Below, one piece after another: positions 10,602 through 19,218 of a stretch of DNA of 64,000 bases (position 1 is the first letter of the stretch; each line of letters opens with the position of its first letter). The stretch spans positions 3,782,001 through 3,846,000 of the forward strand of contig NZ_CP102332.1 of NCBI RefSeq assembly GCF_024600715.1. The letters run 5' to 3'. The DNA comes from Streptomyces changanensis. Its GTDB lineage: Bacteria; Actinomycetota; Actinomycetes; Streptomycetales; Streptomycetaceae. Under the pieces are notes generated by a model. The model saw nothing but the letters and a program-made list of their open reading frames with translations, was not told where the DNA came from and did not search any database. Made by a program: the position numbers and the translations under genes.

Positions 10602-11924
10602 TCAGGTCCCGTCCGGCGGGAACTGCATCATGGGGAAGCTCCCCGTGTTGGTGGGGGCGTGCTCCGGCAGCCACAGCACCGCGATGGCGCCCCCCGCGCC
10701 CGGGGCGGTGCCTTCCGGCGCCGCGTTGCGGAAGGTGAGCCGGGCGCCCAGGACCCGCGCCTGACCCGCCGCGATCGTCAGGCCCAGACCGTGACCGGCG
10801 CCCGCCCGGTCGCTCGCGCCGGTGCGGAAACGGCTCGGCCCCTCGCGCAGCAGCGCCTCCGGGAAGCCCGGCCCGTGGTCGCGCACCCGCACCACCCGCC
10901 CCTCGACGGTGACCTCCACCGGCGGCCTGCCGTATTTGGCGGCGTTGCTCAGCAGGTTCCCGAGGATGCGCTCCAGGCGGCGCGGGTCGGTGTTCACCCA
11001 CGACTCGTGCACCACCCGCACCACGGCGTCCGGGTTCACCACCCGCACCCGCCGGCTGACGAACTCGCCGAGGGTGATCTCCTGGAGTTCGGCCCGCTCC
11101 GACGCGCTGTCCAGCCGGGCCACCTCCAGGACGTCCTCGACCAGCGTCCGCATCGCCCGCGCCCGGTCCCTGACCAGCTCCGTCGGGCGTCCGGGCGGCA
11201 GCAGCTCAGCCGCCGTCAGCAGCCCCGTCACGGGCGTGCGCAACTCGTGCGCGATGTCCGCGGTCACCCGGCGCTCCGCCTCGATCCGCTCGTGCAGGGC
11301 GTCCGTCAGGGCGTCCACCGCCCGCGCCAGCTCGTCCGTCTCGTCCCGGACGACCCCACCGATCGCGTCGCGCACCCGCACGTCCGTGTTCCCCTGGGCG
11401 ACCTTCCCCGCCGCGGTCGCCGCCTTGCGCAGCCGGCGGGACAGCTGGCCGCCGATCAGCACACCGAGCGCCGAGCCGACGAACACCACGGAGACCGAGC
11501 CGACGACGAGCGCCTCGTCGAGCCGCTTCATGACGGTCGCGCTGCGGTCCGCGAACGGGGTGTGCAGCGACAGCACGTCGCCGTTGCCGAGTGGTACGGC
11601 CGCCCACACGTCGGGCGCGCCGCTCGCGTGCTCCTGCACGTACGTGCCGCGGTGCCTGCGGTCCACGAGCCGTTTCAGCTCGCGCGGCAGGTTGGGGTCG
11701 TTCAGCTTGGTGCCGAACCTCGGCTCCTTCGGCTTCGACGCCTCGTACACGCGCTGCGCGAACAGCAGCCGCTCCATCTGGACCTCGCGGGCGTTGTCGA
11801 GCATCGACACGCGGGCGGCGTTGTGGACGACCAGGCTCAGCGCGACCGTGATGAGGGCGCCCACGGCGGCGATCGCGATGGAGATCTTCCATCGGACACC
11901 GGTCCGCAGTGCGGGCTGCTTCAT
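10602..11924 (-). CDS. cseC: CseC, sensor histidine kinase for cell-envelope stress
   Basis: A 440-residue membrane histidine kinase that senses envelope damage and phosphorylates CseB. TM1 is at about residues 14-33, an extracytoplasmic sensor loop spans ~34-137, and TM2 is ~138-158. A HAMP linker follows, then the H box ADIAHELRTPV with H226, the N box LERILGNLLSNAAKYG and G boxes DHGPGFP and GHGLGLTIA. The C-terminal EHAPTNTGS is also found in the S. coelicolor protein, as I recall it. Compared with that protein the cytoplasmic N-terminus is short, and the gene is separated from cseB by 219 bases rather than following it tightly. Confidence 0.95.
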   Translation of the reverse strand: MKQPALRTGVRWKISIAIAAVGALITVALSLVVHNAARVSMLDNAREVQMERLLFAQRVYEASKPKEPRFGTKLNDPNLPRELKRLVDRRHRGTYVQEHASGAPDVWAAVPLGNGDVLSLHTPFADRSATVMKRLDEALVVGSVSVVFVGSALGVLIGGQLSRRLRKAATAAGKVAQGNTDVRVRDAIGGVVRDETDELARAVDALTDALHERIEAERRVTADIAHELRTPVTGLLTAAELLPPGRPTELVRDRARAMRTLVEDVLEVARLDSASERAELQEITLGEFVSRRVRVVNPDAVVRVVHESWVNTDPRRLERILGNLLSNAAKYGRPPVEVTVEGRVVRVRDHGPGFPEALLREGPSRFRTGASDRAGAGHGLGLTIAAGQARVLGARLTFRNAAPEGTAPGAGGAIAVLWLPEHAPTNTGSFPMMQFPPDGT

Positions 11925-12143
11925 CGGACGTCGTCCTGTTCTGTGCGGGGAGGTGCGGAGCGGGGAGGTGCGGAGCGGAGCGGTACGGAAATGGAGCGGT
12001 CTGGAGCGGAGCGGTACGGAGTGGGACGGGGAGGAGCGGTACGGACCGGCGGACGCGTCCCCGGGCGGTGCGTCCGCGCGCCACGGGGGCGGCGGTACGC
12101 GGCGGAGCCGTGCCGTGCGGGCGCGGGGCCCGGCGCGGCGGGG
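11925..12143. repeat. Low-complexity purine-rich spacer between cseB and cseC
   Basis: A 219-base gap inside the sigE operon. It contains three exact copies of a 12-mer, GAGCGGTACGGA, at 11978-11989, 12009-12020 and 12034-12045, set in a G-rich direct-repeat background. It codes for nothing convincing on the operon strand. It may be a recent expansion or a site affecting cseC expression. Confidence 0.65.
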
Positions 12144-12848
12144 CTACGCCCGGAGCTTGTACCCGAAGCCGCGGACCGTCTCGATCCGGTCCTGGCCGAT
12201 CTTCGTGCGCAGCCGCTGCACATGGACGTCCACGACGCGGGTGTCGCCGCCCCAGCCGTAGTCCCAGACGCGTTCCAGCAGCTTGTCGCGCGACAGGACC
12301 GTGCCCGGCGCGGAGGAGAACTCCAGCAGCAGTCGCATCTCCGTGGGCGTCAGCGCGACCGGCGCGCCGCCCTTGCGGACCTCCATGCCCTCCGTGTCGA
12401 CCTCCAGGTCGCCGAAGAGCAGCAGACCGCGCTCGCCCGGCCCGCCCCGGTCGCCGCCGTCGCCGGCGGCACCGCCGGCGTGGCCGAAGCGCCGCAGCAC
12501 GGCCCGGATCCGGGCCACCAGCACCGCGCCGTCGAACGGCTTGGTGACGTAGTCGTCCGCGCCCGCCTCCAGGCCCAGCACCACGTCGATCGAGTCGGCG
12601 CGCGCCGACAGCATGATGACCGGCACCGTCGACTCGTCGCGGATGCGGCGGCACAGGCTGACGCCGTCCATCCCGGGGAGCATCACGTCCAGCAGCGCGA
12701 TGTCCGGCCGCCGCGCGCGGAACGACTCCAGCCCGGACAGTCCGTCGGGCATCGCCGTCACGGCGAACCCGTCCCGCTCCAGGGCCAGCTGCGTGGCCTC
12801 CCGGATCACGTCGTCGTCCTCGACGAACAGCACACGCGTCTCCGCCAT
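12144..12848 (-). CDS. cseB: CseB, OmpR-family response regulator
   Basis: A 234-residue response regulator that, when phosphorylated by CseC, activates the sigE promoter. The receiver domain (about 1-120) has the acidic pocket at 10-13, phospho-acceptor D54 in LLDVMLPG, and K103 in VTKPFDG. A Gly/Asp linker leads to the winged-helix DNA-binding domain (LTPTEMRLLLEF, RDKLLERVWDYGWGGDTRVVDVHVQRLRTKIG). ATG 12848 is chosen over the in-frame start at 12878 because GGGAGG lies just upstream and the protein then starts directly before the receiver strand. It is 19 bases after cseA. Sequence is nearly identical to S. coelicolor CseB in both domains. Confidence 0.96.
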   Translation of the reverse strand: MAETRVLFVEDDDVIREATQLALERDGFAVTAMPDGLSGLESFRARRPDIALLDVMLPGMDGVSLCRRIRDESTVPVIMLSARADSIDVVLGLEAGADDYVTKPFDGAVLVARIRAVLRRFGHAGGAAGDGGDRGGPGERGLLLFGDLEVDTEGMEVRKGGAPVALTPTEMRLLLEFSSAPGTVLSRDKLLERVWDYGWGGDTRVVDVHVQRLRTKIGQDRIETVRGFGYKLRA

Positions 12849-12867
12849 ACCCCGTCCTCCCGCGCCC

Positions 12868-13686
12868 TCAGTCCTCACCCGGGCCGGTCGGCGCGGGACC
12901 GCTGATGTCCCCGCCCTCGACGGCCTTGCTGTACTCGTTGCGCACCACGTAGTGCTCCGTGAACCTGTCCGACGACCACCGGTAGGTGATCACCTCCTCG
13001 CCGGACGGATACGCGATCGGGTCGCCCTTCGCGTACACCTGCTTGGTCACGACGAGGTCGCCCCGGTCGATCGCCGAGTAGACGGCGGGCTCCTCCAGCG
13101 CGAACACGTTCTCGAACTTCTGCTCCCGCTTCCGGTACACATACGTTCCTACGCCGACGGCGTCGCCGCACGTCAGTACGTTGACGACGACGTCGGCCGC
13201 GGTGGTTCCGGTGAGGTTTCCGTACGAGGTGTCGACCGGGTACGCGTCCGGACCGCAGGGGCGCAGGTCCTTCTTCACCCGGTCGCTGACCTTCGGGTCG
13301 TTCTTCAGCAGCTCGACCGCGTCGACCCGCTCGAAGGGCGAGGAGGCCGAGGGGGAGGGGGCCGCGGCGCCCGAGGGTCCGCCCTGCTCCGTGGGGGCCG
13401 CGCCCTCGTCGCGGGTGCCGGTGCCCCCGGTGGAGCAGCCGGTGGCGAGGAGCCCGAGCAGACCGACGGCGGCGAGGCCGGCCATCGCCGCCGTCCCCGC
13501 CGCCCGTCCGCTCCCGGCCGCCGTCCCCTTGCCGGCCCCGGCCGCCGTCCCGGCTGCCGTGCCCGCTCCCGCCCCGGCCGCCGTTCCGGCTCCGCTCACG
13601 GCCCCGGCCGTCGCCGGGGCCGCCGCGCCGGGGGCGGCGGCCCGTGCCGTGCCGCCGTTCCCGCGTCTACCGCTCAGGCCGCGCAC
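12868..13686 (-). CDS. cseA: CseA, lipoprotein modulating SigE response
   Basis: A predicted lipoprotein of the sigE operon; in S. coelicolor CseA is an extracytoplasmic lipoprotein that dampens sigE expression. A hydrophobic stretch ends in the lipobox LLATGC, then a Ser/Thr/Pro linker leads to a compact C-terminal domain (VDAVELLKNDPKVSDRVKKDL, TTAADVVVNVLTCGD, YVYRKREQKFENVF). The GTG at 13686 overlaps the end of sigE by 13 bases and is used here, but it puts the lipid Cys at position 84 after a long Gly/Ala/Thr-rich leader. A start further in, such as the GTG at codon 31, would give a more ordinary signal sequence. Gene identity is firm from context; the start is not. Confidence 0.85.
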   Translation of the reverse strand: MRGLSGRRGNGGTARAAAPGAAAPATAGAVSGAGTAAGAGAGTAAGTAAGAGKGTAAGSGRAAGTAAMAGLAAVGLLGLLATGCSTGGTGTRDEGAAPTEQGGPSGAAAPSPSASSPFERVDAVELLKNDPKVSDRVKKDLRPCGPDAYPVDTSYGNLTGTTAADVVVNVLTCGDAVGVGTYVYRKREQKFENVFALEEPAVYSAIDRGDLVVTKQVYAKGDPIAYPSGEEVITYRWSSDRFTEHYVVRNEYSKAVEGGDISGPAPTGPGED

Positions 13687-14255
13687 CGCTCCTGCTCCCG
13701 TCCCTGACCCCGCCCGTCGCCGCGCACCCCGCTCCGGGCGCGCCGGTCGAGGGCGCGGGCGTCGATGTCCCGGTTCTCCAGCTCCTGGCGGAGCCGGGCG
13801 AGCGCGCGGTGCAGTGTGCTCTTCACCGTACCGGTCGACATGCCGAGCGCGGCGGCGGTCTCCTCGGTGCTCATCTGCTCCCAGTGCCGCAGGACGACGA
13901 CGCTGCGCTGCTTGGGCGCCAGCACCTTCAGCACGTCCATGAGCAGGGCCCGGTCCGCGTGCTGCTCGGTCGCGTCGTCGACGGACGCGTCGGGGAGCTG
14001 CTCGGTGGGCACCTCCTCCAGCTTGCGGGCGCGCCACCACTCGGTCCGCGTGTTGATCATGACGCGGCGCAGGTAGGCGTCGGCGAGGGACTTGTCGGCT
14101 ATGCCGTCCCAGCGGCCGTACGTACGGGCCAGCGCGGTCTGCAGCAGGTCCTGGGCGTCGACCGGGTCGGGCACCAGTCGCCGGGCGCTGCGCAGCAGGG
14201 CGTCCTGCCGTGTGCGGACGTACTCCTCGAATTCGAGCACCTCGCCGTGCGACAT
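13674..14255 (-). CDS. sigE: SigE, ECF sigma factor for cell-envelope stress
   Basis: A 193-residue ECF sigma factor that directs transcription of cell-wall stress genes. Sigma region 2 covers FEEYVRTRQDALLRSARRLV to RVMINTRTEWWRARK; sigma region 4 covers LKVLAPKQRSVVVLRHWEQMSTEETAAALGM and the recognition helix TGTVKSTLHRALARLR. It is nearly identical to S. coelicolor SigE until the last ~25 residues. ATG 14255 follows GGAGGCGG; an upstream in-frame extension to 14474 is not coding-like. In relatives the operon is controlled by CseB rather than by an anti-sigma factor, and none is present here. The order sigE-cseA-cseB-cseC is conserved. Confidence 0.97.
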   Translation of the reverse strand: MSHGEVLEFEEYVRTRQDALLRSARRLVPDPVDAQDLLQTALARTYGRWDGIADKSLADAYLRRVMINTRTEWWRARKLEEVPTEQLPDASVDDATEQHADRALLMDVLKVLAPKQRSVVVLRHWEQMSTEETAAALGMSTGTVKSTLHRALARLRQELENRDIDARALDRRARSGVRGDGRGQGREQERCAA

Positions 14256-14613
14256 CCCGAACCGCCTCCGTTTCCCCGTGAACAAGCCGTGGTCCGCAGC
14301 GCCGCCGGCCATTCCGGCCGGCTTCCCCGCGCTGACACCACGAGAAGTTACGGAGCGCTTGTCACGGCACTGTCCGATCCACCCTGCGGCGGGCGCACGG
14401 CTGTCCATCGGTTGTGTAACAGCGGTGGTGTGACAGCGGTGTGTGAGGACGGGGACGCACAGCGGTACGGCCACGGCGGCCCCGAGCGGCTACGGGCTCG
14501 GGGCGGCCGGGAGGGCAGGACGGGGCCGCCGGGAGGCGGCACGGGGGCCGCTGGGGCGGGGAGCGGGGCCCGGGGGCCCGGGCGGGGAGGACCCCCGGCC
14601 GGGCCGCGGGCCG
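14256..14613. other. sigE upstream region
   Basis: A 358-base gap between sigE and the end of mutY. It must contain the CseB-controlled sigE promoter (read leftward). Only a 7-bp inverted repeat (14304-14310 with 14316-14322), within the likely 5' untranslated leader, is clear; I could not fix the -10 and -35 boxes. Confidence 0.5.
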
Positions 14614-15528
14614 TCAGGCCGACGGGAGGCGGTAGCGTCCGCCGTCGAGGGGCTCGACGAGGCCGTCCGCGACCAGGCCGTCCAGGGCGCGGGCCCGCTG
14701 CACGGGCTCATGCCAGACCGCGTCCAGCGCGGCCTGCGGGACGGGGCCGTGCGCCTCGCGCAGCACCGCGAGGAGCTTGCCGCGCACCTGCCGGTCGGTA
14801 CCGGCGTACGTCTGGCCGCGGCGCGCCGGTCCCTCGTGGGCGGGCTTCCCGGCGAGCCGCCAGGCGCACTCGCGGGCGATCGGGCAGCGTCCGCAGTCCT
14901 CGTTGCGGGCCGTGCACACCAGGGCGCCGAGCTCCATCGAAGCCGCCGCCCAGCGGGCCGCGCGGGCCTCGTCGTCCGGGAGCAGGGCACGCGCGAGGCG
15001 GCGCTCGGCGGCGGTCGTGGCGTTCGGCGGGTACTGGACGCCCGTCACGGCGCGGGCGATGACGCGCCGGACGTTGGTGTCCAGGACGGCGTGGCGCTGC
15101 CCGTACGCGAACGAGGCGACCGCCGCCGCCGTGTACTCCCCGATGCCGGGCAGGGCGAGCAGCTGCGCGTGGTCGCTCGGCACGTCGCCGCCGTGCCGTT
15201 CCGTTATGGCGACGGCCGCGCCGTGCAGCCGCAGGGCCCGGCGCGGGTAGCCGAGGCGCCCCCAGGCGCGGACGGCCTCGCCGGGCGCCTCGGCCGCCAG
15301 GGCGGCCGGGCGGGGCCAGCGCGCCAGCCACTGCTCGTACACCGGCAGGACCCGGCTGACCGGGGTCTGCTGGAGCATGAACTCGCTGACCATCACCCCC
15401 CACGCGCCCGCTTCGGGGCGACGCCAGGGCAGGTCGCGGGCGTGCTGGTCGAACCACGCGAGGACGGGGGTGTGGAGTCGGTCCGGTGAGGGGGCGGGGG
15501 CCGCTTCGGGAGTCTCGATCGCAGTCAT
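14614..15528 (-). CDS. mutY: MutY, A/G-specific adenine glycosylase
   Basis: A 304-residue base-excision repair glycosylase that removes adenine mispaired with 8-oxoguanine. It has the catalytic Glu in SEFMLQQT (E49), the helix-hairpin-helix LPGIGEYTA at 126-134 with catalytic D150, and the [4Fe-4S] ligands C205, C212, C215 and C221 in a C-x6-C-x2-C-x5-C pattern. The C-terminal region beyond residue ~235 is short for a MutY 8-oxoG recognition domain, as in other actinobacteria. ATG 15528 is used; the frame is open much further upstream, but that part is the repeat cluster and not protein. The gene stands alone. Confidence 0.95.
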   Translation of the reverse strand: MTAIETPEAAPAPSPDRLHTPVLAWFDQHARDLPWRRPEAGAWGVMVSEFMLQQTPVSRVLPVYEQWLARWPRPAALAAEAPGEAVRAWGRLGYPRRALRLHGAAVAITERHGGDVPSDHAQLLALPGIGEYTAAAVASFAYGQRHAVLDTNVRRVIARAVTGVQYPPNATTAAERRLARALLPDDEARAARWAAASMELGALVCTARNEDCGRCPIARECAWRLAGKPAHEGPARRGQTYAGTDRQVRGKLLAVLREAHGPVPQAALDAVWHEPVQRARALDGLVADGLVEPLDGGRYRLPSA

Positions 15529-15880
15529 GGCACGACGATCCTGACACGTCCCGCCGTCGTTTCCCGCGTTACCCCGGACCACGGCCCGGACGCGGCGCCG
15601 CCGGACGCCCCGGGAGATCGCCGGGTGCCGGTGCGGCCCCGGACACCCCGAAGGCCCCGGGCGCCGCAGGGGACACGCCGGTGCGCCACAGGGGACCGGG
15701 ACGGCCCGGACACCCGGCGCGCCTCGGCGAAGTCGGGGCGGCCGGTTTCGCCCGGCGCGCCTCGGCGAAGTCGGGGTGGTCGGCCCGCCCGGCGCGCCTC
15801 GGGACACCCGGCGCGCCTCGGCGAAGTCCGGGCGACCGCACATGCAGCGCGCCTCCGGACCCCCACGCACCCGGTACGCC
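15529..15880. repeat. Dispersed-type repeat cluster between mutY and PAP2 gene
   Basis: A 352-base non-coding stretch dominated by copies of a 26-bp unit containing the palindrome GGCGCGCC. Full copies are at 15713-15738, 15751-15776 and 15807-15832 (one mismatch), with a partial copy at 15788-15803 and decayed traces to about 15895. Copy spacing is 38, 37 and 19 bases. The repeat can be read as protein in several frames on the minus strand (for example PDFAEARR), which creates false long open frames here. Confidence 0.8.
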
Positions 15881-16666
15881 TCAGGAGACGCGCCGGTGCG
15901 CAGCCTCGCGCCGTCCCCGTCGTCCGCGCTGCCGGGGCACCACCGGCCGGGCGTCACCGTGGGCGTCGCCGTGGAAGCCGCTGCCGGGTCCGCCGTGGAG
16001 GGCGCCGCCCGGCCCGCCGTGGGCGGTACCCGACCGCTCGGCGCCCGCCGTCACCGCGCCCGCCCGGGCGTCGGGGCCGGGGCCCGCGAGCCACCGCGCC
16101 GCCGACGAACCGCTCGTCCGCATCGTCCCCACCAGTCGCCCGGTCGGGCCGGTCAGCACCCGGACGAACAGGACCACGGCCAGCGCGCCCACGACGAGAC
16201 CCGCCGCCACGTCGTGCGGGTAGTGCACGCCCACGAAGACCCGGGAGAACGCCATCAGCACGGCCAGTGGCGCCGTCAGCCACGCGATCCGGCGCCACGC
16301 CAGCGCGAGCGCCATCGCGGAGGCGCCGGCGATGGCGGAGTGGTTGCTCGGGAACGACCAGTCCCCGTACGGGGGACACTCGGCGATCGACGCGACGGCG
16401 CCCACCACCGCCCGGCACGGCCTCTCCTCGTCCACCAGCGACTTGAGGGTCTCGCTGACGACGTAGCCGAAGGCGGTGGCGACCGGGGCGAGCGCGGCGA
16501 CCGCCACGGCCCGCGGGTCGGCGGGGCGCACCCGCCACCAGGCGACGACGAACAGCGCACCGAAGACCAGCAGTCCGGCGTCGGTGCCGATCTCGAAGAA
16601 GACCTGCACCCAGTGCGGGGTGTCCTGGGCGAAGTCGGTGACGGAGCGATAGAGGTCCTGACTCAT
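15881..16666 (-). CDS. PAP2-family membrane phosphatase
   Basis: A 261-residue integral membrane phosphatase of the PAP2 superfamily, acting on lipid-linked phosphates such as phosphatidic acid or undecaprenyl pyrophosphate; the exact substrate is not predictable. The three active-site motifs are present: KSLVDEERP (K-x6-RP), SFPSNHS (PSGH-like) and SRVFVGVHYPHD (SR-x5-H-x3-D). About five to six hydrophobic helices surround them. The C-terminal ~70 residues are Gly/Ala/Arg-rich and probably cytoplasmic. ATG 16666 gives a start at MSQDLYRS just before the first helix; no good ribosome-binding site is seen, so the start may be leaderless or slightly different. Confidence 0.9.
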   Translation of the reverse strand: MSQDLYRSVTDFAQDTPHWVQVFFEIGTDAGLLVFGALFVVAWWRVRPADPRAVAVAALAPVATAFGYVVSETLKSLVDEERPCRAVVGAVASIAECPPYGDWSFPSNHSAIAGASAMALALAWRRIAWLTAPLAVLMAFSRVFVGVHYPHDVAAGLVVGALAVVLFVRVLTGPTGRLVGTMRTSGSSAARWLAGPGPDARAGAVTAGAERSGTAHGGPGGALHGGPGSGFHGDAHGDARPVVPRQRGRRGRREAAHRRVS

Positions 16667-16835
16667 GAGGAGCGACGGTACCCGGCCGCCGGAACCGCTC
16701 GTTCGGCGCCTTCCCTCCGGCGGATCGCCGCCGATCGCCGCCAACGACCCCAAGGATGTGTGATCATCGGCAGAATTTGGCGCAGGAGCGGCGGGTGGGG
16801 CGGGAGTTGGCGTCGATCTCTCGTACAGTTTTCGC

Positions 16836-17702
16836 GTGGGATCTCTGCGCAATCCGGTCGGGCCGCTTCCCTCCTCCATCTACTGGCGGCGGAGGGCGGT
16901 CCTCGCGGGCGTGGTCGCGCTGCTCGCGCTGCTCGTCGCCTGGTTCGTCAGCTCCGGTGACGGCGACGGCGGCAAGGGCGGCGACGGTGCCAACGGCGCT
17001 TCGCCCGCCCCGTCGATCACACCGGGGCCCTCACCGTCGGGCCCGGCCATCAGCGCCGCGCCGGGCGGCCGCGACGACACGGGCGGTTCCGGCGGCACGG
17101 GCGGAACCGGCGGTACGGCCGGTTCCGGTGGCGCGGCGGGCGCGGGCGGTCCCGGCGGTACGGCCTCCGGTGCGGGCGGTCCGGGCGGTACGGGTACCGG
17201 CGGCGCGGGTTCCGGTGGCGGCGCGGCCGCGGGCGGCGCCGGCGGCGGCCAGGGCGGTGCCACGGGCTCGGCCCAGCTGGTCCCCGCCGACTCCCCGCTG
17301 CCCCACTGCGTCCCGGGCTCGCTCCAGCTCACCCTCAGCAGCACCAAGGTGTCGTACGCCCCCGGCGAGGAGCCCCGCTTCCGGCTGACCGCGCGCAACA
17401 CGACGGCGACCGGCTGCAAGACCGACCTGGGCCCGGCGACGGCCGTCCTGACCATCAGCGACGAGAAGGACGAGGAGGTCTGGTCGTCCGACGACTGCCT
17501 CCGGGGCGACGGCCGCGCCTACGTCTCCGTCCCCGCGGGCGGCACCGCCACGTACACCGTCGAGTGGGACCGCCGCCACAGCGCGCCCGGCTGCGGCACC
17601 CCCTCCACCCGGGTCGCGGGCCCCGGCACCTACCTCGCGGAGGCGACCGTGCCGGGCGTGAAGGGCGTGCTGCGCTCCTCCATCACGCTGGCGAAGGACT
17701 GA
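16836..17702 (+). CDS. Membrane-anchored or secreted protein with Gly-rich spacer
   Basis: A 288-residue protein of unknown function. Residues ~20-39 (RRAVLAGVVALLALLVAWFV) after YWRRR form a signal anchor. A long extracytoplasmic spacer follows, first Pro/Ser-rich and then Gly/Ala/Thr-rich (residues ~75-145, repeats such as GGTGGTGG). The C-terminal globular part (~150-288) begins LPHCVPGSLQLTLSS and has a beta-sandwich look (YAPGEEPRFRLTARN, AVLTISDEKDEEVW, GTATYTVEWDR) with conserved Cys residues that may pair. The GTG at 16836 comes 7 bases after TACAGT, a leaderless-type arrangement. It may be a surface or wall-associated protein. Confidence 0.8.
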   Translation: MGSLRNPVGPLPSSIYWRRRAVLAGVVALLALLVAWFVSSGDGDGGKGGDGANGASPAPSITPGPSPSGPAISAAPGGRDDTGGSGGTGGTGGTAGSGGAAGAGGPGGTASGAGGPGGTGTGGAGSGGGAAAGGAGGGQGGATGSAQLVPADSPLPHCVPGSLQLTLSSTKVSYAPGEEPRFRLTARNTTATGCKTDLGPATAVLTISDEKDEEVWSSDDCLRGDGRAYVSVPAGGTATYTVEWDRRHSAPGCGTPSTRVAGPGTYLAEATVPGVKGVLRSSITLAKD

Positions 17703-17745
17703 CGGACGGCGACGGGCGGGTCGGACGCACCGCTCGACGGGCGGG

Positions 17746-18867
17746 TCAGACGTACCGCTCCAGGATCGACGACTCGGCCAGCCGCGACAGGCCCTCCCGC
17801 ACGCTGCGGGCGCGCGCCTCGCCGACGCCGTCGACGGTCTGGAGGTCGTCGACGCTCGCGGCGAGCAGCTTCTGCAGTCCGCCGAAGTGCTCCACCAGCC
17901 GCTCGATGATCGCCCCGGGCAGGCGCGGCACCTTCGCGAGGAGCCGGTAGCCGCGCGGCGACACGGCCGAGTCGAGGGTCTCCGGCGACCCGCTGTAGCC
18001 GAGCGCGCGGGCCACGGTGGGCAGCTCCAGCAGCTCGGCGTGGGACAGCGCGTCCAGCTCGGTGAGCGCCTCCGCGACGGTACGCGACCGCTTCGCGGTC
18101 GGCTCGGGGACGTAGTCCCGCACGACGAGCTCCCGCTCGGGCTCGACGCCCGCGATCAGCTCGTCCAGCTGGAGGGCGAGGAGGCGGCCGTCGGTGCCGA
18201 GCTCGACCACGTACTCGGCGATCTCGGTGGCGATCCGGCGGACCATCTCCAGCCGCTGCGCCACGGCGGTCACGTCACGGACGGTCACCAGGTCCTCGAT
18301 CTCCAGCGCGGAGAGCGTGCCGGCGACCTCGTCCAGGCGCAGCTTGTACCGCTCCAGCGTGGCGAGGGCCTGGTTGGCGCGCGACAGGATCGCCGCGGAC
18401 TCCTCCAGGACGCGCCGCTCGCCGTCGACGTACAGGGCGATCAGCCGCATCGACTGCGACACGGAGATCACGGGGAACCCGCACTGCTTCGACACCCGGT
18501 CCGCGGTGCGGTGCCGGGTGCCGGTCTCCTCGGTGTGGATCGACGCGTCGGGCACCAGCTGGACGCCCGCGCGCAGGATCTTGGTGCTGTCCTTGTCGAG
18601 GATGAGCGCGCCGTCGAGCTTGCACAGCTCGCGCAGGCGGGTCGCGGTGAACTCCACGTCCAGCACGAAGCCGCCGGTGCACATCGACTCGACGGTCTTG
18701 TCCATGCCGAGGACGATCAGACCGCCCGTGTTGCCGCGGAGGATGCGCTCCAGACCGTCCCTCAACGCCGTGCCGGGGGCGACCGCGCTGAGCGACGCGC
18801 GCATGAGCGCTTCGTTGCCGGAGCCTCCGCCCGACTTTCCGGGTGTCCCCCGGTCGTTGGCTGCCAC
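17746..18867 (-). CDS. disA: DisA, diadenylate cyclase (c-di-AMP synthase)
   Basis: A 373-residue DisA that makes the second messenger c-di-AMP from two ATP and scans DNA for branched structures. The N-terminal DAC domain carries the catalytic DGA at 85-87 and RHR at 118-120 ([11 protein letters not shown]). A central helical domain follows ([23 protein letters not shown]) and the C-terminal helix-hairpin-helix DNA-binding region is [33 protein letters not shown] 18867 is selected because GGAGGAG lies at correct spacing and the protein then starts VAANDRG like relatives. c-di-AMP controls osmotic and ion balance in Streptomyces. radA lies upstream on the same strand with a 351-base gap. Confidence 0.97.
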   Translation of the reverse strand: MAANDRGTPGKSGGGSGNEALMRASLSAVAPGTALRDGLERILRGNTGGLIVLGMDKTVESMCTGGFVLDVEFTATRLRELCKLDGALILDKDSTKILRAGVQLVPDASIHTEETGTRHRTADRVSKQCGFPVISVSQSMRLIALYVDGERRVLEESAAILSRANQALATLERYKLRLDEVAGTLSALEIEDLVTVRDVTAVAQRLEMVRRIATEIAEYVVELGTDGRLLALQLDELIAGVEPERELVVRDYVPEPTAKRSRTVAEALTELDALSHAELLELPTVARALGYSGSPETLDSAVSPRGYRLLAKVPRLPGAIIERLVEHFGGLQKLLAASVDDLQTVDGVGEARARSVREGLSRLAESSILERYV

Positions 18868-19218
18868 TGCACTCCTCCGGCTCGTACGGGTGGGCGAGAC
18901 CAGGCCAAAGTCTAGCGACCCCCACCGGGCCGAGGGCTGCGGCCGTGCATCCGCCCGGGACGGAGGGCCCCCCGGACCCCGGGCCCCACCACCCTCGATG
19001 ATGCCCTGCGTCCCGTCGCGGTGACCCACCCGCGTCCCGTCGCGGTGACCCGCCCGCGTCCCGTCGCGGTGACCCGCCCGCGACGAGCGGAGCGCCGCCC
19101 CCGCCTCGCTCGCCCCCGCCGGCCGGCCTCCGCCGGCCGCGCCCGCCGGTCGGCCCCGAGCCCCCGCGGCCCGCGCCCCGGCTCCGCCGGGTAGCGCCCG
19201 CGCCCCCGCCGCCCGGCC
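18868..19218. other. Spacer between radA and disA with tandem repeats
   Basis: A 351-base gap on the shared strand of radA and disA. It holds the 24-bp triple repeat described separately and a very G+C-rich stretch from 19081. A disA promoter should lie in the part next to 18868, where the sequence is less extreme, but no boxes are clear. Confidence 0.5.
19009..19080. repeat. Three-copy 24-bp tandem repeat upstream of disA
   Basis: Three head-to-tail 24-bp units at 19009-19032, 19033-19056 and 19057-19080. Units 2 and 3 are identical and unit 1 differs at one base. Because 24 is a multiple of three, the repeat reads as a repeated [12 protein letters not shown] peptide on the minus strand, which falsely extends the disA frame. 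Confidence 0.85.

Noticed and set aside
14256-14400. Exact sigE promoter boxes
   Set aside because: Several partial -35/-10 combinations exist; none is clearly better, so none was annotated.
15713-15832. CRISPR array in the mutY-PAP2 gap
   Set aside because: Spacing is irregular (38, 37, 19), spacers are short and partly similar, and no cas genes are nearby; treated as an extragenic repeat cluster.
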